DNA from: Ophthalmolycus amberensis
Taxonomy: Eukaryota; Chordata; Actinopteri; Perciformes; Zoarcidae
Assembly (NCBI GenBank): GCA_024529925.1
Contig: JAFEUB010000736.1
Location: 1,638,501 to 1,702,500, forward strand
Length of the DNA stretch: 64,000 nt
Direction: 5' to 3'
Shown here: positions 1 to 14,000 of the stretch, one piece after another
Layout of the letters: the number at the start of each line of letters is the position of its first letter
How positions within the stretch are numbered: position 1 is the first letter of the stretch
Notes under the pieces: generated by a model
Seen by the model: only the letters and a program-made list of their open reading frames with translations
The model's database searches: none
What the model was told of the DNA's origin: nothing
Program-made: the position numbers and the translations under genes

Positions 1-2121
1 GCGTATACTGTATGAATTGCAAGCTAAAACCGCCGGTCAGTGCGAGATATCGTCTATAAATAGCCTCCGCTTTGGCACTGGAGATGATTTAGCCTATTAG
101 CCACTGCTGGCATCTTTATTTTTCCTCAATTTGAATGTGCCTTCTTCCCCCCCAAGATCTGGCAGAATGTTGTGTTTGTGTAATGTGTGCAGTCATTGTA
201 TTGTGGTGTATTGTGGTGTATTTTGATAAGAGCGGCTGGCACCTGGGCTGGTGGAAAGGGCCCTGTGTTAGGTTCCCTATTCATATGCAGTGTCTGTCTG
301 GACATCTGTCTCGGGAAAGATGAAAGAATAGCACTGCACAGGAATTGGTCATCAGGATTGAAGCCACCGGTTATATGTTTGTGGTGCATATTTAAGGGAC
401 GGCATTGCCAAAAGGGTCATTTAGTTTTCATATTTAGCCCCTGTTTGGCAGGTGCAATGATCAATAATTTTGACCAACAATTAGCTTTATTTCTTTGTTT
501 CACTCAAGACTGATTATCTACAATTTGTTGCAATGCAGAGTACCAATTTTATTTTAATTAGCAACAGATTGGACCATTCACCAGCCTACAATTTGATACG
601 ACGGTGGATTTATATGCTGTACACATCTGTACTTATACCGTTGTGCAGGATGTCTGAAACGAGTGGCATCCTCTTCTATCTGTGTCGTAACTTTTTGTAA
701 ACACTGGAAATACAAGAAAAAAAAGTGTTCATCAAAATGAGGCCGACATGTTTATCTTGCAAAGAAAATAAACACCCCTTCATGTGTTATATTTTTAGTA
801 GAATGCTGATCCTCTTTTTACAATATTTATTAAGTTGGTAAATTATTAAATATACTTTGACATGTGTATGCAGTGTTTACAGTATCATGACCTTGTGAAT
901 GAATGTAATTCTGGATTTGTATGAGGGACACAGAGAATGAAATTGGGATATTTTGAGACAGCACATGGCTTACAAAACATACGCTAAGTCATACATTTCA
1001 AGGTATGGTTTCAATATCATTGTTTATGTAACCCCCATGGGTTATTGTTATTATTTCCCCAATTCATTTTTATTATTTCACACGCTTGTATTTATTTGTG
1101 ATTGTTTAGTTTCTTTGTAGTGTTGACAACTATAAAATGTACGTGTTGTAACATCAGTGAACACAGCTTCAAAGGTTTGGTTGGAGAGTACACATAGTAA
1201 ACTTCCTACTAAATACCTTGCGAATGTTATGTTATATAATGCCTGAGATGCTGCTATATTTACACTGACTTAGACAAGATAGGCTAAGTTATGGTTTGAA
1301 TATTCACGTTTATATTTAATATATAAGTCCTTCGCTGTGTTAAGCATGAGTTGGTCACCTTCTGACTCTTTCAAGGTGTCATTGTTCCTCTCTCTTGTCG
1401 TCTTTCACAAGTGATGTAATGTTTGAGGTTTTTTGGCTGCAGTATTTAAATGAAACCTCAAGAAAATACCTGAAGGGTATTTAACCACCCTGCCCTGCCC
1501 CTTTTCTTTTCTACAGATGGTTCACTTCCCACAATCGACTACGTTGAGGTACAAAAATCAAAATGTCCCGACTCCTCCCTCTCTCACCTGAGTAGTAAAC
1601 CTTCCTGATTTGAGTAACTCTTTTCCAGTTTCCAACCCTTCCCAATTAGCGCTCCTTTTTACCTAAATTACAACCAGCCACCCCTCCCCTGCTTCTTAAC
1701 TGTGTTTCCTGAGTGGAATGCCATTTCCAATATTTCCCCTTTCCCCGTGCTTTTTTCCTTACTGGAATGGTATATTATCCCAGTTTCAAATTTTAATTCA
1801 AGTCTCTACTTTCTTTTAATGATTCAGACAATCGTTTTTTATCTTCAAGTTAGTTTCTTTTCCTGCTTCCCCCCCCCCCCCCCCAAATCCCTGATGCAAG
1901 CTGTCCATTGGGGTTCTCCACTGTTTCCCCAAACCTGCTGCTAAGAAAACGCTCCAATGGTTTCCCTCTTAACAAAACACCTGTGTAATAACATTTTACA
2001 CTTTTCTGATTCAGTGAAGTCTCTCTTGTCCTTCTCACTGACTCAAACCTCTAACAGTGTGTACCCTTACATTTCTGTGTTAAACCCTTTCCTCCCTTGT
2101 ATTCTTCTTCTCTGTCTTCAG
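1..2121. other. No gene recognised; probably 5' intron or upstream of lmtk3
   Basis: I see no exon here that I can defend. The stretch is AT-rich, with short open frames only, a homopolymer C run near 1870-1884 and pyrimidine-rich DNA just before the first recognised lmtk3 exon. lmtk3 should have an upstream exon encoding its start codon and signal peptide. It lies either in this stretch unrecognised or to the left of the window. A short AG-GT bounded segment at 1517-1548 was tested and rejected on phase. Confidence 0.5.
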
Positions 2122-4578
2122 TTTCTCAGACCAGAGCTGCATCCCTCTCTCCTCCACCCTACGTCGTCATCCTCATCTCTTGCTCTGGGCTCGTCTCTTT
2201 TGTCCTGCTGCTCCTGACCTGCCTGTGCTGTAAGAGAGGAGTGGGGTTCAATGTAAGTCTTCAACATGTAAGAGATCTATTCACCTCTCTCTGCTTCCTT
2301 TGTTTTGTCACACCTTTTGTGCATGCTGGTAGGGCTTTTATTGAAGCTTGACTTGATAAACTGCAGGTGGATTCAGCATGGAAATTCTAACAGGACTCAA
2401 TAATTACAACTTAACGAAGTAGAAGTGGTCAATAATCATCTCTCCGTTTAATCTTTACTTAGCCTCCATATTTTGACCTGACAGTGTTGTTGAGCTGGCA
2501 GACATGGTGTCATTAGTTCAGAGTGGCTGCACTCTCATTGTCTGTCCTTGTTGGTATACTGCTAAATTCAACCGTACTATTAACAGCGCTTATTTCATAT
2601 TTTCGATTACACCAGTGATGTGATTTTTCTGTGCTGTTGTGACTCAACCAGGAGTTTGACAATGCAGACGGGGAGGAATGCTCTGGAGGCTCCAGTCCCA
2701 TCCAGGAGGACAGCCTGTCGTCATGTCCCTCCCTCCCTGAGGTCTACACCTTGCCAGTCCGAGAGAGGTCCAACTGCCCCGCCCAGCAGGATGGAGCAGG
2801 TAACAACCTGAAACAACTCTCCTGCTCTCTGACTCTCATGTGAGCACAAACCCCTCAAGGAAGCTGAAGAACTGTCCTGCACTGAACTCCCTCATGGTCT
2901 GTTGCCCGAGTCACTGATGTGGATCCATTAAGGTCTCAAACTGAGTGTTCAACCAGTAAGCGCTGGACTCCCCACTGAAGTTCAGTGGAGTGGAAACTCT
3001 GATCTGAGGAAATTCTGCATCAGTGCTCCGTATGAGCACATCAAGTTGGACATTTGGCCACAGACATGGGATGGCATCAGCACACCTTTTGAACTTTTGT
3101 CTCAGATGAAGTTGTTATTGTGTCATTCATTCAAGTCCCCCTCTACTCAGAAACCCGTTTCGCTTATTATTTCTTCAGTATGCAGAGAAATGTATGTGCA
3201 CTAGAAGTCTCTTTTAACGACGACACAACCCGTCTGGAAGCCAATTGTTGTTCAATATGCAGCTTCCACCAAAGTGATGGAAACATAAAAACCTCAAGAG
3301 CATTTTCACTAACAAGGACTTTTCAGTGAGTTAGAAGCCATCTTGTGTCCAGTAGTTCAACTTTTGAAATTTACAGTAGATTCTGGATTTTTCAATGAAA
3401 ACAAAGGAGTATATATTATTTCTAATAATTTTTAAGTAGGTAATTAAATATGATTTCTGTGGAAAAACAATATCAGACAAATTATTTTTGAGTAGTGTTT
3501 AGTTGTGAGCAGCACTGTAATTAAATAATGTATTTTCCCCTTTTTTTTTTTTTTTTTACCCTGTTGTCAAATGTAAAGTCATAAAAAAACTTTAAATGCA
3601 GACGTCTGAGTAACTCTGATCTTAATTTATTTCTCTTTTTTTTACAGACTCCAAGTCTCAGTGGTTCAAAAGACACACTTTAAACTATCTTCAGGAGATC
3701 GGACATGGCTGGTTCGGAAAGGTAAGATGATCGCCTCTCAGAGTCAGACATCACTGTAATTTCATGTTACATTTTCTTTCTAACATCAAAGACAATTTAT
3801 GATGTGGGTCATATTTCTCTGTTATAATAAATACTGGACTCTGAACAGATAAGGAATCTTAACTCAAAGTATATATATATTTTTACTGCTGTTCTGCTCC
3901 TGCTGGGCACCCCTCCATGTTATTGCCCATCGATCTCTCCTAGGTGATCCTGGCTGAAGTGCTGTGTGACTGCAGCTCCTCTCAGGCCGTGGTGAAGGAG
4001 CTGCGTGTCAGTGCCAGCCCTCTGGAGCAGAGGAAGTTCTTGGCCGAGTCTGAGCCGTACAGGTGGGAGAAACTGCTGAAACTCGGGCAGCCATTTTGGT
4101 GGCAAGACTATGTAACTTTTGCTTAAAAACAACCACTGTGGCCACATTTGATAATAGTCAGTTTAGCATAAAAGTAGCACAAGTAGAAAAGACAATTTGA
4201 GTAACTGAAATGATTGTATGAAGTCCGTTCTATGGGAAAATCTATCTAACATTAGCAACCATAAGCTGGTCATACTAGACCAATTGAGGCTGTATTTGCA
4301 TAACCTGAGCGTATTTAGATGATGAAATTGGCATTTTATTGCTCATTGATTCACTTCAATCATTGACAACAGGAGCAACAATATGTCTAGCTTGAATTGT
4401 ACCTGTTCACACTATCAAAATATTGTTATGTTTAGTTGTGTACTTAGATTATGGTTATGGAACTGCAGGCAGATGGTAATAAAACTTACTCTCGAAGTTA
4501 AGCACTGACCCAGCCGTTTTAGTGTGTTTGACTCAGAATCTGTGTATAGCATTACGGCTGTCCTTCTCGTTCTCTTTA

Positions 4579-4609
<31 letters not shown>

Positions 4610-4813
4610 TATATATATACACCCACAAGGAATCATTTTCACACACTGCTGTTTACATCTCATGTTTCTTCTGCGTTTGCTTCGGCACAAACCCTCCCCT
4701 TTTTGTCCAACAACAAGCACACACAAAACACCAAAATGCTTTAGCTTTGCTACAGTGCCACACACAAGTGCCTCTCCTTTTTGTTTACCTCTCTCTCTAC
4801 TCTATTTCTATCC

Positions 4814-4851
<38 letters not shown>

Positions 4852-4852
4852 A

Positions 4853-4888
<36 letters not shown>

Positions 4889-4905
4889 GATCTATCGATC
4901 TATCG

Positions 4906-4939
<34 letters not shown>

Positions 4940-4940
4940 A

Positions 4941-4972
<32 letters not shown>

Positions 4973-4989
4973 GATCTATCGATCTATCG

Positions 4990-5024
<35 letters not shown>

Positions 5025-8000
5025 CATCCATCCATCTATCTGTCTGTCTGTCCTGTGATCTATCTGCTCATCAATCTAGTTTTGTCTTTCTCCCTTCAGG
5101 AGCCTGAAACATCCCAACATCCTTCAGTGTTTTGGGCAATGTAGTGAGAGCATTCCCTTCCTCCTGGTTATGGAGTTCTGTCAGCTGGTGAGTACAAAGT
5201 GGCCATTTAAATGTGGTATGGTATGATATTGAACATGGGGGGGGGGGGGGACTATTATTTTCCACCTTTGTTACAGTTTTTCAATCACATCAAAAGTTAA
5301 GGTTATTTTTCATGAGTACTTTGCTTCAATTAATCCCTATTTCAATGTAATTTTATGTGACTAGTTCTGCATATTACTTGCTGCAGGAAAGACAAATGAT
5401 TGGAACATAGATGTTCCAGTGTCACTGAAATCTGCTTTGCTTTGGGACAATCGGTTTGTTTTCTTTCCCTCTGCTGGCTTAATCACTGACTGATTAAGAA
5501 AGCCATATGGCCCTCAGGCAAAACAGAGACACAAGCAAATCAATTACAGCAACACAGCGAGAGATGCCAAACAACACTGGGGGCCTCACTGCTATTTGAT
5601 AAAGTCTCCTATTCAATGGCGGCTGGTCAATAGAGGGCCATGGGGCATGGCCCCACCATGAGCCACACAAAAAAAAAAAATTATAATAATAATTATAATA
5701 ATCATAAATTATACAAATTGTCAATATTTGTGTTTTTGAACTATGGAATGTACCCAGTAATGTGTGTAAAATATGATATCTGCGCAAAATATATGCTTTT
5801 CCTGCTCGTCCTCTCCGCCTGTGTGCTCTCTGCTCGTGCTCTCAGCCTGTGTGCTCTCTGCTCGTGCTCTCTGTCTGTGTGCACGACACTCTGAGAACGC
5901 GCAGCTAGGGGGGCCTGATCGTTTTGGCCCAAAAGAGACGGGTCTATGAAGCAGTTTAGCCAATTGCTGATTCAAGATATAAATGAGTGACATACAATTT
6001 AGCCAATCAGCGCCCTCAAATAGATTCAGCTTGGGGCCAGAACGATCGGGCCCCCCTCGCTGCGCGTTCTCGTCAGGAGAAGTCTCTACGCGCGAGCGCC
6101 AGCGCGAGCACTCCTCCTCCAAGACCCGTTTGAGAGGAGAACTTTGGCGGAGATTCTGCAGCCAAAGAGCTGATATCAGATCAGCCTGACCTCACAATCA
6201 GATAGCAGACTACATGCGAAGCTTCACTAGCTGTACACCAGACAGGTTTGGCTAGCTGGATGACGTCATGCTAAGCATTTATGTAGCTTTTTAAAACAAC
6301 GGGGACGGATCCAGCACGGACAGTTACGGGAGTGAGGAGGTAAGGAAACATGAGAACACCAGGACACACATGGAGAACTCTGTCAAGCTACATATTCGGC
6401 AAAGTGAACATCTTTTCTTCTACATAGCCTCAGTCTCATCTGCTTAACTTGGTCATGGAGGCATCAACATGTAATAGAGATGTTAAATTAACAGTGAAAA
6501 CTCATCATAGCTTAATTTAACATCAGTATTCATAATTACACTTCATGTTTACTTCTCCTGATCTTTACCTCCTATAACAAGGTCCATAGGGGCATCTCAA
6601 TAAATAAACATGTTATATTATATTATATAAGTGTTATTTACTGATTGTTTTCGTGTTGGAATACATGTTAAATATTTAACTGCCAAGTAATAATGCGTGT
6701 TTGATACTTACATTTTTTTTGCATTAAATCATACTGGGATGTTTGCTGAAATTGATAAGATGGCCCTACCTAGAACATTTTCCACCAGCCGCCACTGCTC
6801 CTATTGTCCTTTCCTTGTGGTATATTTCCCATCCTTTTTTTATAGTCCTCATTTTATTTCCTTGCCCTTCCTGACGCATAAATGACTAATTCAAAGGCTG
6901 CCAGCTCATGACCAATTCCCCTGCAGATTTTGAGGCTCTGTGATAAAAACCGCGTAAAATGGCACATATTTACTGCAGAGGTCACAGATATTCTGCTATA
7001 CCGTGTTGCCTGTAAGTTTTATCGTTGTTTTAGGAGATAAAAATACTCCTAAACTTGGCAGGCACACTTAATGGCCCAACTGGCATTAACTCATCTTCTA
7101 CTTAAGCCTCCATTCATTTCACTGCTTGTGTTATTATTGTGATGTACAACTAGGGTGACCTGAAGAGGTATCTGAGAGTCCAGCGCAAGTCAGATGGGAT
7201 GACCCCTGACCTGCCGACCCGGGACCTCTTGACTCTTCAGAGAATGGCTTTTGAGATCACCTCTGGTCTGCTGCATCTCCATGAAAACAGCTACATCCAC
7301 AGGTCAGTCACGACTGTACATAATTACACCCCACTTCTTTAAACAAGATTTGTTTATCGCTCAGATAGATACAGTGTGTGTCTCTGTTCAATGTGGCTGA
7401 TGGTTGGAGGGTTTGTTCTACTCTCTGCAGTGATATGGCTTTAAGAAACTGCCTGGTGACCTCAGACCTCACTGTTAGGATAGGCGACTATGGCCTTTCA
7501 CACAGCCATTATAAGGTAAGTGGGTCTTTGCTTGTATTTCTCTGAAAAATCAACCCAAACATAAGTTTAAGATTTTAAATATATGCGACCAGATTTTCTC
7601 ATCCTATATTTTGAATTTTAGGAACTGTAAAGCCTATGTTTTGTTATATAAACGATGACGTAATACATTTTTTCCTCAGTATAAAAGTCATTCTTGTTGT
7701 ATTTCATTGTGAAGGAGGACTATTACCTAACTCCAGACAAGCTATGGATCCCACTGCGCTGGATTGCTCCTGAGCTGCTGGAGGAGTACAGAGGATCTCT
7801 CATTGTCACAGACCAAACCAAGACCAGCAATGTGTGGTATGTTTTAGATCTGTCACAGCTGTTGATATACAGCGCAAGCCAGACTGGTTATGGTCAGTTC
7901 ACGTGGGCAATTCTACGATCATGCTTGTCTATCTGACGTCTGGTAGCCATTCGGTACACCTGTTAAATCTAATACAATCAAATACAGAAGTAGTTTGTTG

Positions 8001-11000
8001 TCTCAGTTTGAGCTTTCATTTGGCCCAAAATGTCAAATCTCTTACTCTTTTGAATCTTAGATTTAAGCAGAGTGAAAGTAAAGACACAAAGTCAGCTGTT
8101 TTCAATTGTTTATCTTAAACAAATCAAACCATGAATACTTACATAAGCCTACCTTTAAATATCAGTGTGTCCTCAATTTAGCTGAGTCTGGAAGTCCACC
8201 AGTGTGTCAGTGGGTTTAGTGCCATTGCCAGGCACTAAACCCTAACTAACCCTAACCCTAATATCAGAGTGAGTGATGGACGAACAAGAGCACAAGCTGG
8301 ACTGAACCCTCAGCCTCAGATATTACAACTCCACTTAAATGTGTTTTGTTGAATAAACCAACAAGTAAACATTATGACAACAAAACACCTAACTAAAGGA
8401 AGAGTACTTTTTCTTGTCACAGAACAAACGATGGCTTAAGATTGAAGAAATATTTTACTTTAAAAACATCGTGTTTGCTTTTAAGTCTGAGCTCTGTATA
8501 AAACAATGTGTTGCTATAAAAGCATAACATAATAAGGTCTGTCACTACATCTTATTTTTCCTCCAGGTCCTTGGGTGTGGTTATATGGGAGCTTTTTGAA
8601 TTTGGCTCTCAGCCCCACAGACACCTGAGTGACGAAGAGGTGTTGACCTTCGTCATTAGAGAGAGACAGATCACCCTGGCCCAGCCCAGACTCAAACTCT
8701 CCCATGCAGACTACTGGTCAGTACTCATCAACTAAGTGGAGCTTTGCAGAAATTATGATTGTATTGTTGGAAAGTGAAAATGCCCTAATTCTGTCTCTCC
8801 AAACTTAATTCCTCTGTCCTCAGGTATGAGATCATGCAGTCCTGCTGGCTACCTCCATCCCAACGCCCCTCTGTAGCAGAGATATTCCTCCTCCTCTCCT
8901 CCCTCCTGGCTGCTGAGCGAAGAATGGTGAGGGGGAGTGTCGGGGAAGAAGATGAAGAGGATGAGGAATATGAGGAGGGTAGAGGAAGGAGAGGGGAGAG
9001 CGAGGAGTCGTTTGAAAGACGCTGGGACTTACTCCGTCCGCCTGCCTTCCAGACTGCAGCACAGGAGCGGAGAGAGAGAGAGTACGGCAGGGAAGACAAC
9101 TCCTACCCCCTACTGGACCCTGTAGGGAACTGTATCACCCCGTCCTCGTCTGAACTGGATGACATCCTGACAGTTACTGAAACCAGCAAAGGTTTGAACT
9201 TTGAGTATTTCTGGGAGAAGGCTCATGCCAGACGAGGCTACAAACCTCTGCCTCCTCCTCAGCCAATCCCCACTGCGAACAATAACCACAGACAGTCTTT
9301 GGACACACCCACTGTGGTCCCAGTGATAAGCGCCCGCAGCCCCTCCCTCGCCAGCGAGTACTACATCAGATTAGAGGAGCACACTCCCCAGGACAAGTCA
9401 CCAACTCTTAAAGGGAAAACCCAGTCCTCTTTCCGCTCTAACTCAATCTGCCCGGGAGACATGGAGCTGGTGGAGATTCGCAGTGGAATGCTGGGAAAAG
9501 AGCGGGTTCCTTACTGTTCCTCTGACAAGTGTGGAAAAGGCCTCCAGACCATCAGATCAAGCGAGATTCAACTCCAGGTGCCCAACACAGGTGTGGCTGA
9601 ATTCAGAGACACTTCGAGCAGGGTGACTGACTTTTCAGTAGTTGATTTGGGAGACGATGATGAAGAGGACAAGAAAAGGGGTAGTGAGGGACACAAAAAA
9701 TCTCATGCCCCAGTCCTTCCTCCCAAGCCTCGCTCTATGTCCATGTCGTCAGCCAACCACCTTTACTCGCGCCCCCTCCCCGCCCCCCCACTTGGTTATA
9801 GAGGACTGCCTCACTACACCATCAGTGGAAAAATCGAAACAGACCCCCATCACATGAGCAGTTGTCCACCTTCTACCTTTGATCACCTGGGGCTCCATCG
9901 GTCCCGACAGACTCTACCCCCATCCCCGTCCCTCTCCCCCTCCCTTCCCCCATCAAGCCATCCAATTTACCCCCAACCTCCTCAAATCTGTCCCCCGCCC
10001 CTCCCTCCCCACTCCAAACCACAAAGAAGCTGCCCCAGCTACAACACAGCAGAGACTTATTCAAGATACAGTAGGCCGCAGATGCAGAGATCAAGTAGAG
10101 ACCCATTATCCTGTGACTTGTCTGACAGAGAGGGTGGTAGCAGGCACTTAGCATCATTGCACAACTCCAGGGAGACTTCTCATTCTCGTGCAAAAGACTT
10201 TGACTCTCCTGTTCGTCGAGAAAACCCATTGCGTCCCATTTATCGCAATTTACCCCGTCCTCAGCCCACAAACCCCCAGATGGACGGACAGTCTTCATCC
10301 AGTCCCACCTACTCAGATGAGGATGACTCTCCCTTCACGTCCCCTGAGAGACCCAGTGGTGGGCCTACTGTCACTCACTCCAGCCTATCTGAAGATGCAG
10401 ACCCAGCCTGTGCCGAGCTCTTCTCCAGGGGAATGAAAAGGACTCAGTCACGCCTTGACACCATCCTGCCTGCCATTTGGAGGGAAGATGCCGAACTTCA
10501 TGCAGAACGTGTGGCTGCTGCCAAGAAATCCCCCATGCATCTGTTTCTGACAGAGATATCTAGTGTGATAGAGTCCAGTGAGCCCAAGTCAGAGGCTTCA
10601 TGGGAGGGACAGAATGAGGAGAAAAGAGATAGAGAGAGATGGGGGAACTTTGTGCTGCCCAACAGAGGGATGCGCCGCTCCCAGTCGCTCACCAGCTCAC
10701 AGCTCACAGAGCTGGGGTCAGCAGGACAGTCATGGGAGCCAGAGAATTGCAACAGGACAGGAGCTGAGGAGGACGATACAGTCACTAAAGAATCATTCCA
10801 GAGGGATCTTTTCCTCACAGAGATCGACACAGGAAGGATGGACACGGATCTGGAGGGGGGATCACAAACTGATCCAGTAAAATACATCTATTCTTCAGGA
10901 TCCAGATTGCGACCCTATGTCTGTGCTCCAGGACTTCCCTCATACACCGAGGCTGAGGAAGCCTATTCAAAGGGTATACGGAGATCCCGCTCTCTCCTCT

Positions 11001-14000
11001 CTGAGATCACCATCGGGGAGCAGGAGTCTGAGTTGCAGCAGACTGAGAAGGAGCCACAGAGAACAGAAATGACCAGGGAGGAGTTCCTTAAGGAGATCCA
11101 ATCAGCAGAGACCTTTCTGACTGAAATCATATCTAGACAAAACCCTGCTGCAAACAGAATGGAAGCAGACTCATCTTACTCCCCTACTCCACTGTCTCCG
11201 GAATACGAGTCCATATGCATTGACCCGAGCTCCGCTCAGACCATCAGATTTCTGTCAGAGAGCTCCTTACGAGCATCCAACAAAGGCAAAGCTGAAACAC
11301 CAACTGAGGCCATCTACGCACAAGTGACCAAGCGTGCTAAAAAGAGTGAGATAAAGGTTTCTATGAAACCTGAGATCCCAGTCCTTCATATAGGATCAAA
11401 TAAACAACCTGTTCAACTGGACAGCGAAGGAAGCAATGCTGAAAACTGCCAATCGGATGAGTTTGTGTTTTCAGAAATCATGCCCAAAAATGGTCTTCTG
11501 CACAACCAAACACTTGCATGTCGGAAAGAAGAGGAGGAGAGTTCAGATGGCCCTGCCTTACCTGCCAGAGGAGAGCAAACAGCTCACTTAGAGCACTCTC
11601 CTTCTGAGTCCACTCAGAGTGTTAAAGACTCCAACGCGAACAAATCGCGAGTTACAAATGAAACAGATACTCAAATCGCTGCTGTTATAGGGAATGGTGA
11701 GTTAATGAAAGAAGACCAACAGGGCAGCAGCACCGAGAGAGGTCAAACACCTGGAAAGACCGATACCACGTCATATGATCCTGATAAAGGAAAGTACCAA
11801 GCTGATAAAGTTTCTGCAGTGGACTCTGAACACATCAGAGCAGCTGATTTGGAGAATTTTGGAGAAGATTTGGGTTCTCAAAATAATGATGAGACGAAAA
11901 GAGAGAATTTACGTCAACACAATGACACTGGGCAAGAAAAACACTGTCACACTGCCGAAAAGGCACCCACTCCTGCTGCCACTCCAACCACTCCAGACTG
12001 GGACCCATCCTCTGATGTCTCACTCATCACCCCAACCGACTCGGGCCTGTCACCCATGACTTCCAACTCAGCCGACTGTCTCACACCAAGCGACTCATGG
12101 ACGAGCGGTGAAGGAGGAGTTGGAGGAGGCGGGTGGCGAGCTCTCGGAAATGAAACACCGCATCGAGACTCTGCCTATTTCTCAGACAGTGAATTGGAGG
12201 GGGAGGGGGTGAGCAGGAGGAGCAGTGATGGACTTTTTGCCTCCAGACCGGGCAGCGGTCGAGGAGGCGATCGGGGAACACTGACAGGGATAGAGGAAAA
12301 AACTGAGGAGGATGGAGAGATGGGAGAAAAGAGCCCCTTAAGAAAAATCATACAGCTGTCACATAACAAATGTGAAATTGGAGAAACCATTGAACTGTGT
12401 AAGGAAACGAGGACTCCATATCAACATGCTACAGGAAATGCTGTCTCTAATTTAGGTGATGACAAAGATATTCTAAACAAAGGGCTAGAGTCAACACAGA
12501 GAGACGATTCTGGCATTTTCCAAAACGAAAGCAAAAAGTCAACACTGCTGTGTGATGATCCGCAGGCCAAGGACTGTGTTGACTTAATTGATGAGTTCTC
12601 AAAATTAAACGACGAGCCACTGAAAGGACTCCCACACAGCGGTGGGATTGACAACCACTTCAGAGAAGGCGTCATCTCTCAGATAACAGATTGCAAATAC
12701 CAGGACTCTGCAGAGAAGGATTTAAATCTACATTCCAAGAGCCTGGCTGAGACAAATATTTTGATCGAGTCTGTATCTGGCAGCCGGTCAAACGATTGTG
12801 TGTTGAGCCCCAGCAATAAAGAATACACAAGTGTTACAGAAACGGATATTGATCTCTCTGCACTGAACTCACTCACATGTGGAAATGACACTGTTGAATA
12901 TGTAACACCATCCCAGGTTGACAACAGAGAGTCGAGATTATCTAAACTTTACGGAATTCAAACCAGCGAGGCCACACTCAGCGATGACGCCCCATCAGTA
13001 GTCGAGCCAAGTGATGATGGGAAGTCTGTCTGTGATAAAGGGAGTGATCCGACATGTCCTTCTTGGGCCGAGGAGGGTGCTGAAGAGCCTGAAGGACATG
13101 AAGAGAAGCCTGGTCAAGACCACAACGAGCTGGGCCTGAGAAACCTGCGCTGCTCAGACGGAGGCGAGCACAAGAAGGTCACTACGGAGACGGAGAAACA
13201 GCTAGCTGCCGCAGAGCTGAGTAATGCCATGAAGGAAAAGTCGCCCTTGAGAGGAGCAGCCAGTCGGATGGACTGTGCTAACAATGCAGATAAAGACTCC
13301 TGCGAGGGCCTGGATGTGAAGACGAAAGAGTTATGGAGCGCCCTGGAGGAGGATGAAGAAAAAACAGGATCTGGTGTCGTTAGGGGAGAGTTTGACTGCC
13401 ATCGTTTTTCACAGTCAACAGACTTACGTTTGTGGCCTGATGAAAATGACCAGTGGGCCTCTCCAGAGAGGAGATGCCAAGACATTGAACTGAGATCAGA
13501 ATTTTTCTCTGGGTTCAGTAATAAGGCCTGGGAGGTGGGGGAGAGGCTCGTTGTGGGTCAGGAGTTTTGGGAGACTGAAGAAAACGACGAACTTGCAGGA
13601 CGCGAACCGCACCCTGCCATCTTGGAGGGCTGCGAAGAAACCTGGAACGATGAATCACAAGGAATTACTGGTAAACTTGCCATTAAGGAAACATGGGACT
13701 CTGCAGACGATAACGACCAACAGGCTGTCCAAGTGTTAGATGTACAACAGGAGGAAAATATTGAGAACATAGAAGAAATTGGCCATTTTAACAAAGACCT
13801 AGAAAATGAAACCCCAGATATGGAAGTAGAGAATATAGAAATTCCAGAGCACGAGTCCTTGGAGAAAGGAGAGAGGCAGATGTTGTCATGCACAGACACA
13901 GTCCAGGACAGGGAAGGTCTGCTAGACTCCACAGAAACAGAGGAAAATCTGAATTTTAACAGATGTCCTCAGAATCACCTCTGCATGATCCAAAAAGAGG

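Noticed and set aside
1517..1548. Micro-exon of lmtk3 between CTACAG and GTACAA
   Set aside because: The next exon (2122) needs one base carried over. The only frame of this 32-bp segment that leaves one base contains TGA, so it cannot be the upstream coding exon.
4522..5144. Open frames with SIYLSIYL repeats
   Set aside because: Translation of the TATC microsatellite in all frames; no coding signal.
8236..8262. Interstitial telomeric repeat
   Set aside because: Only about three CCCTAA-like units, imperfect; too short to be more than chance.
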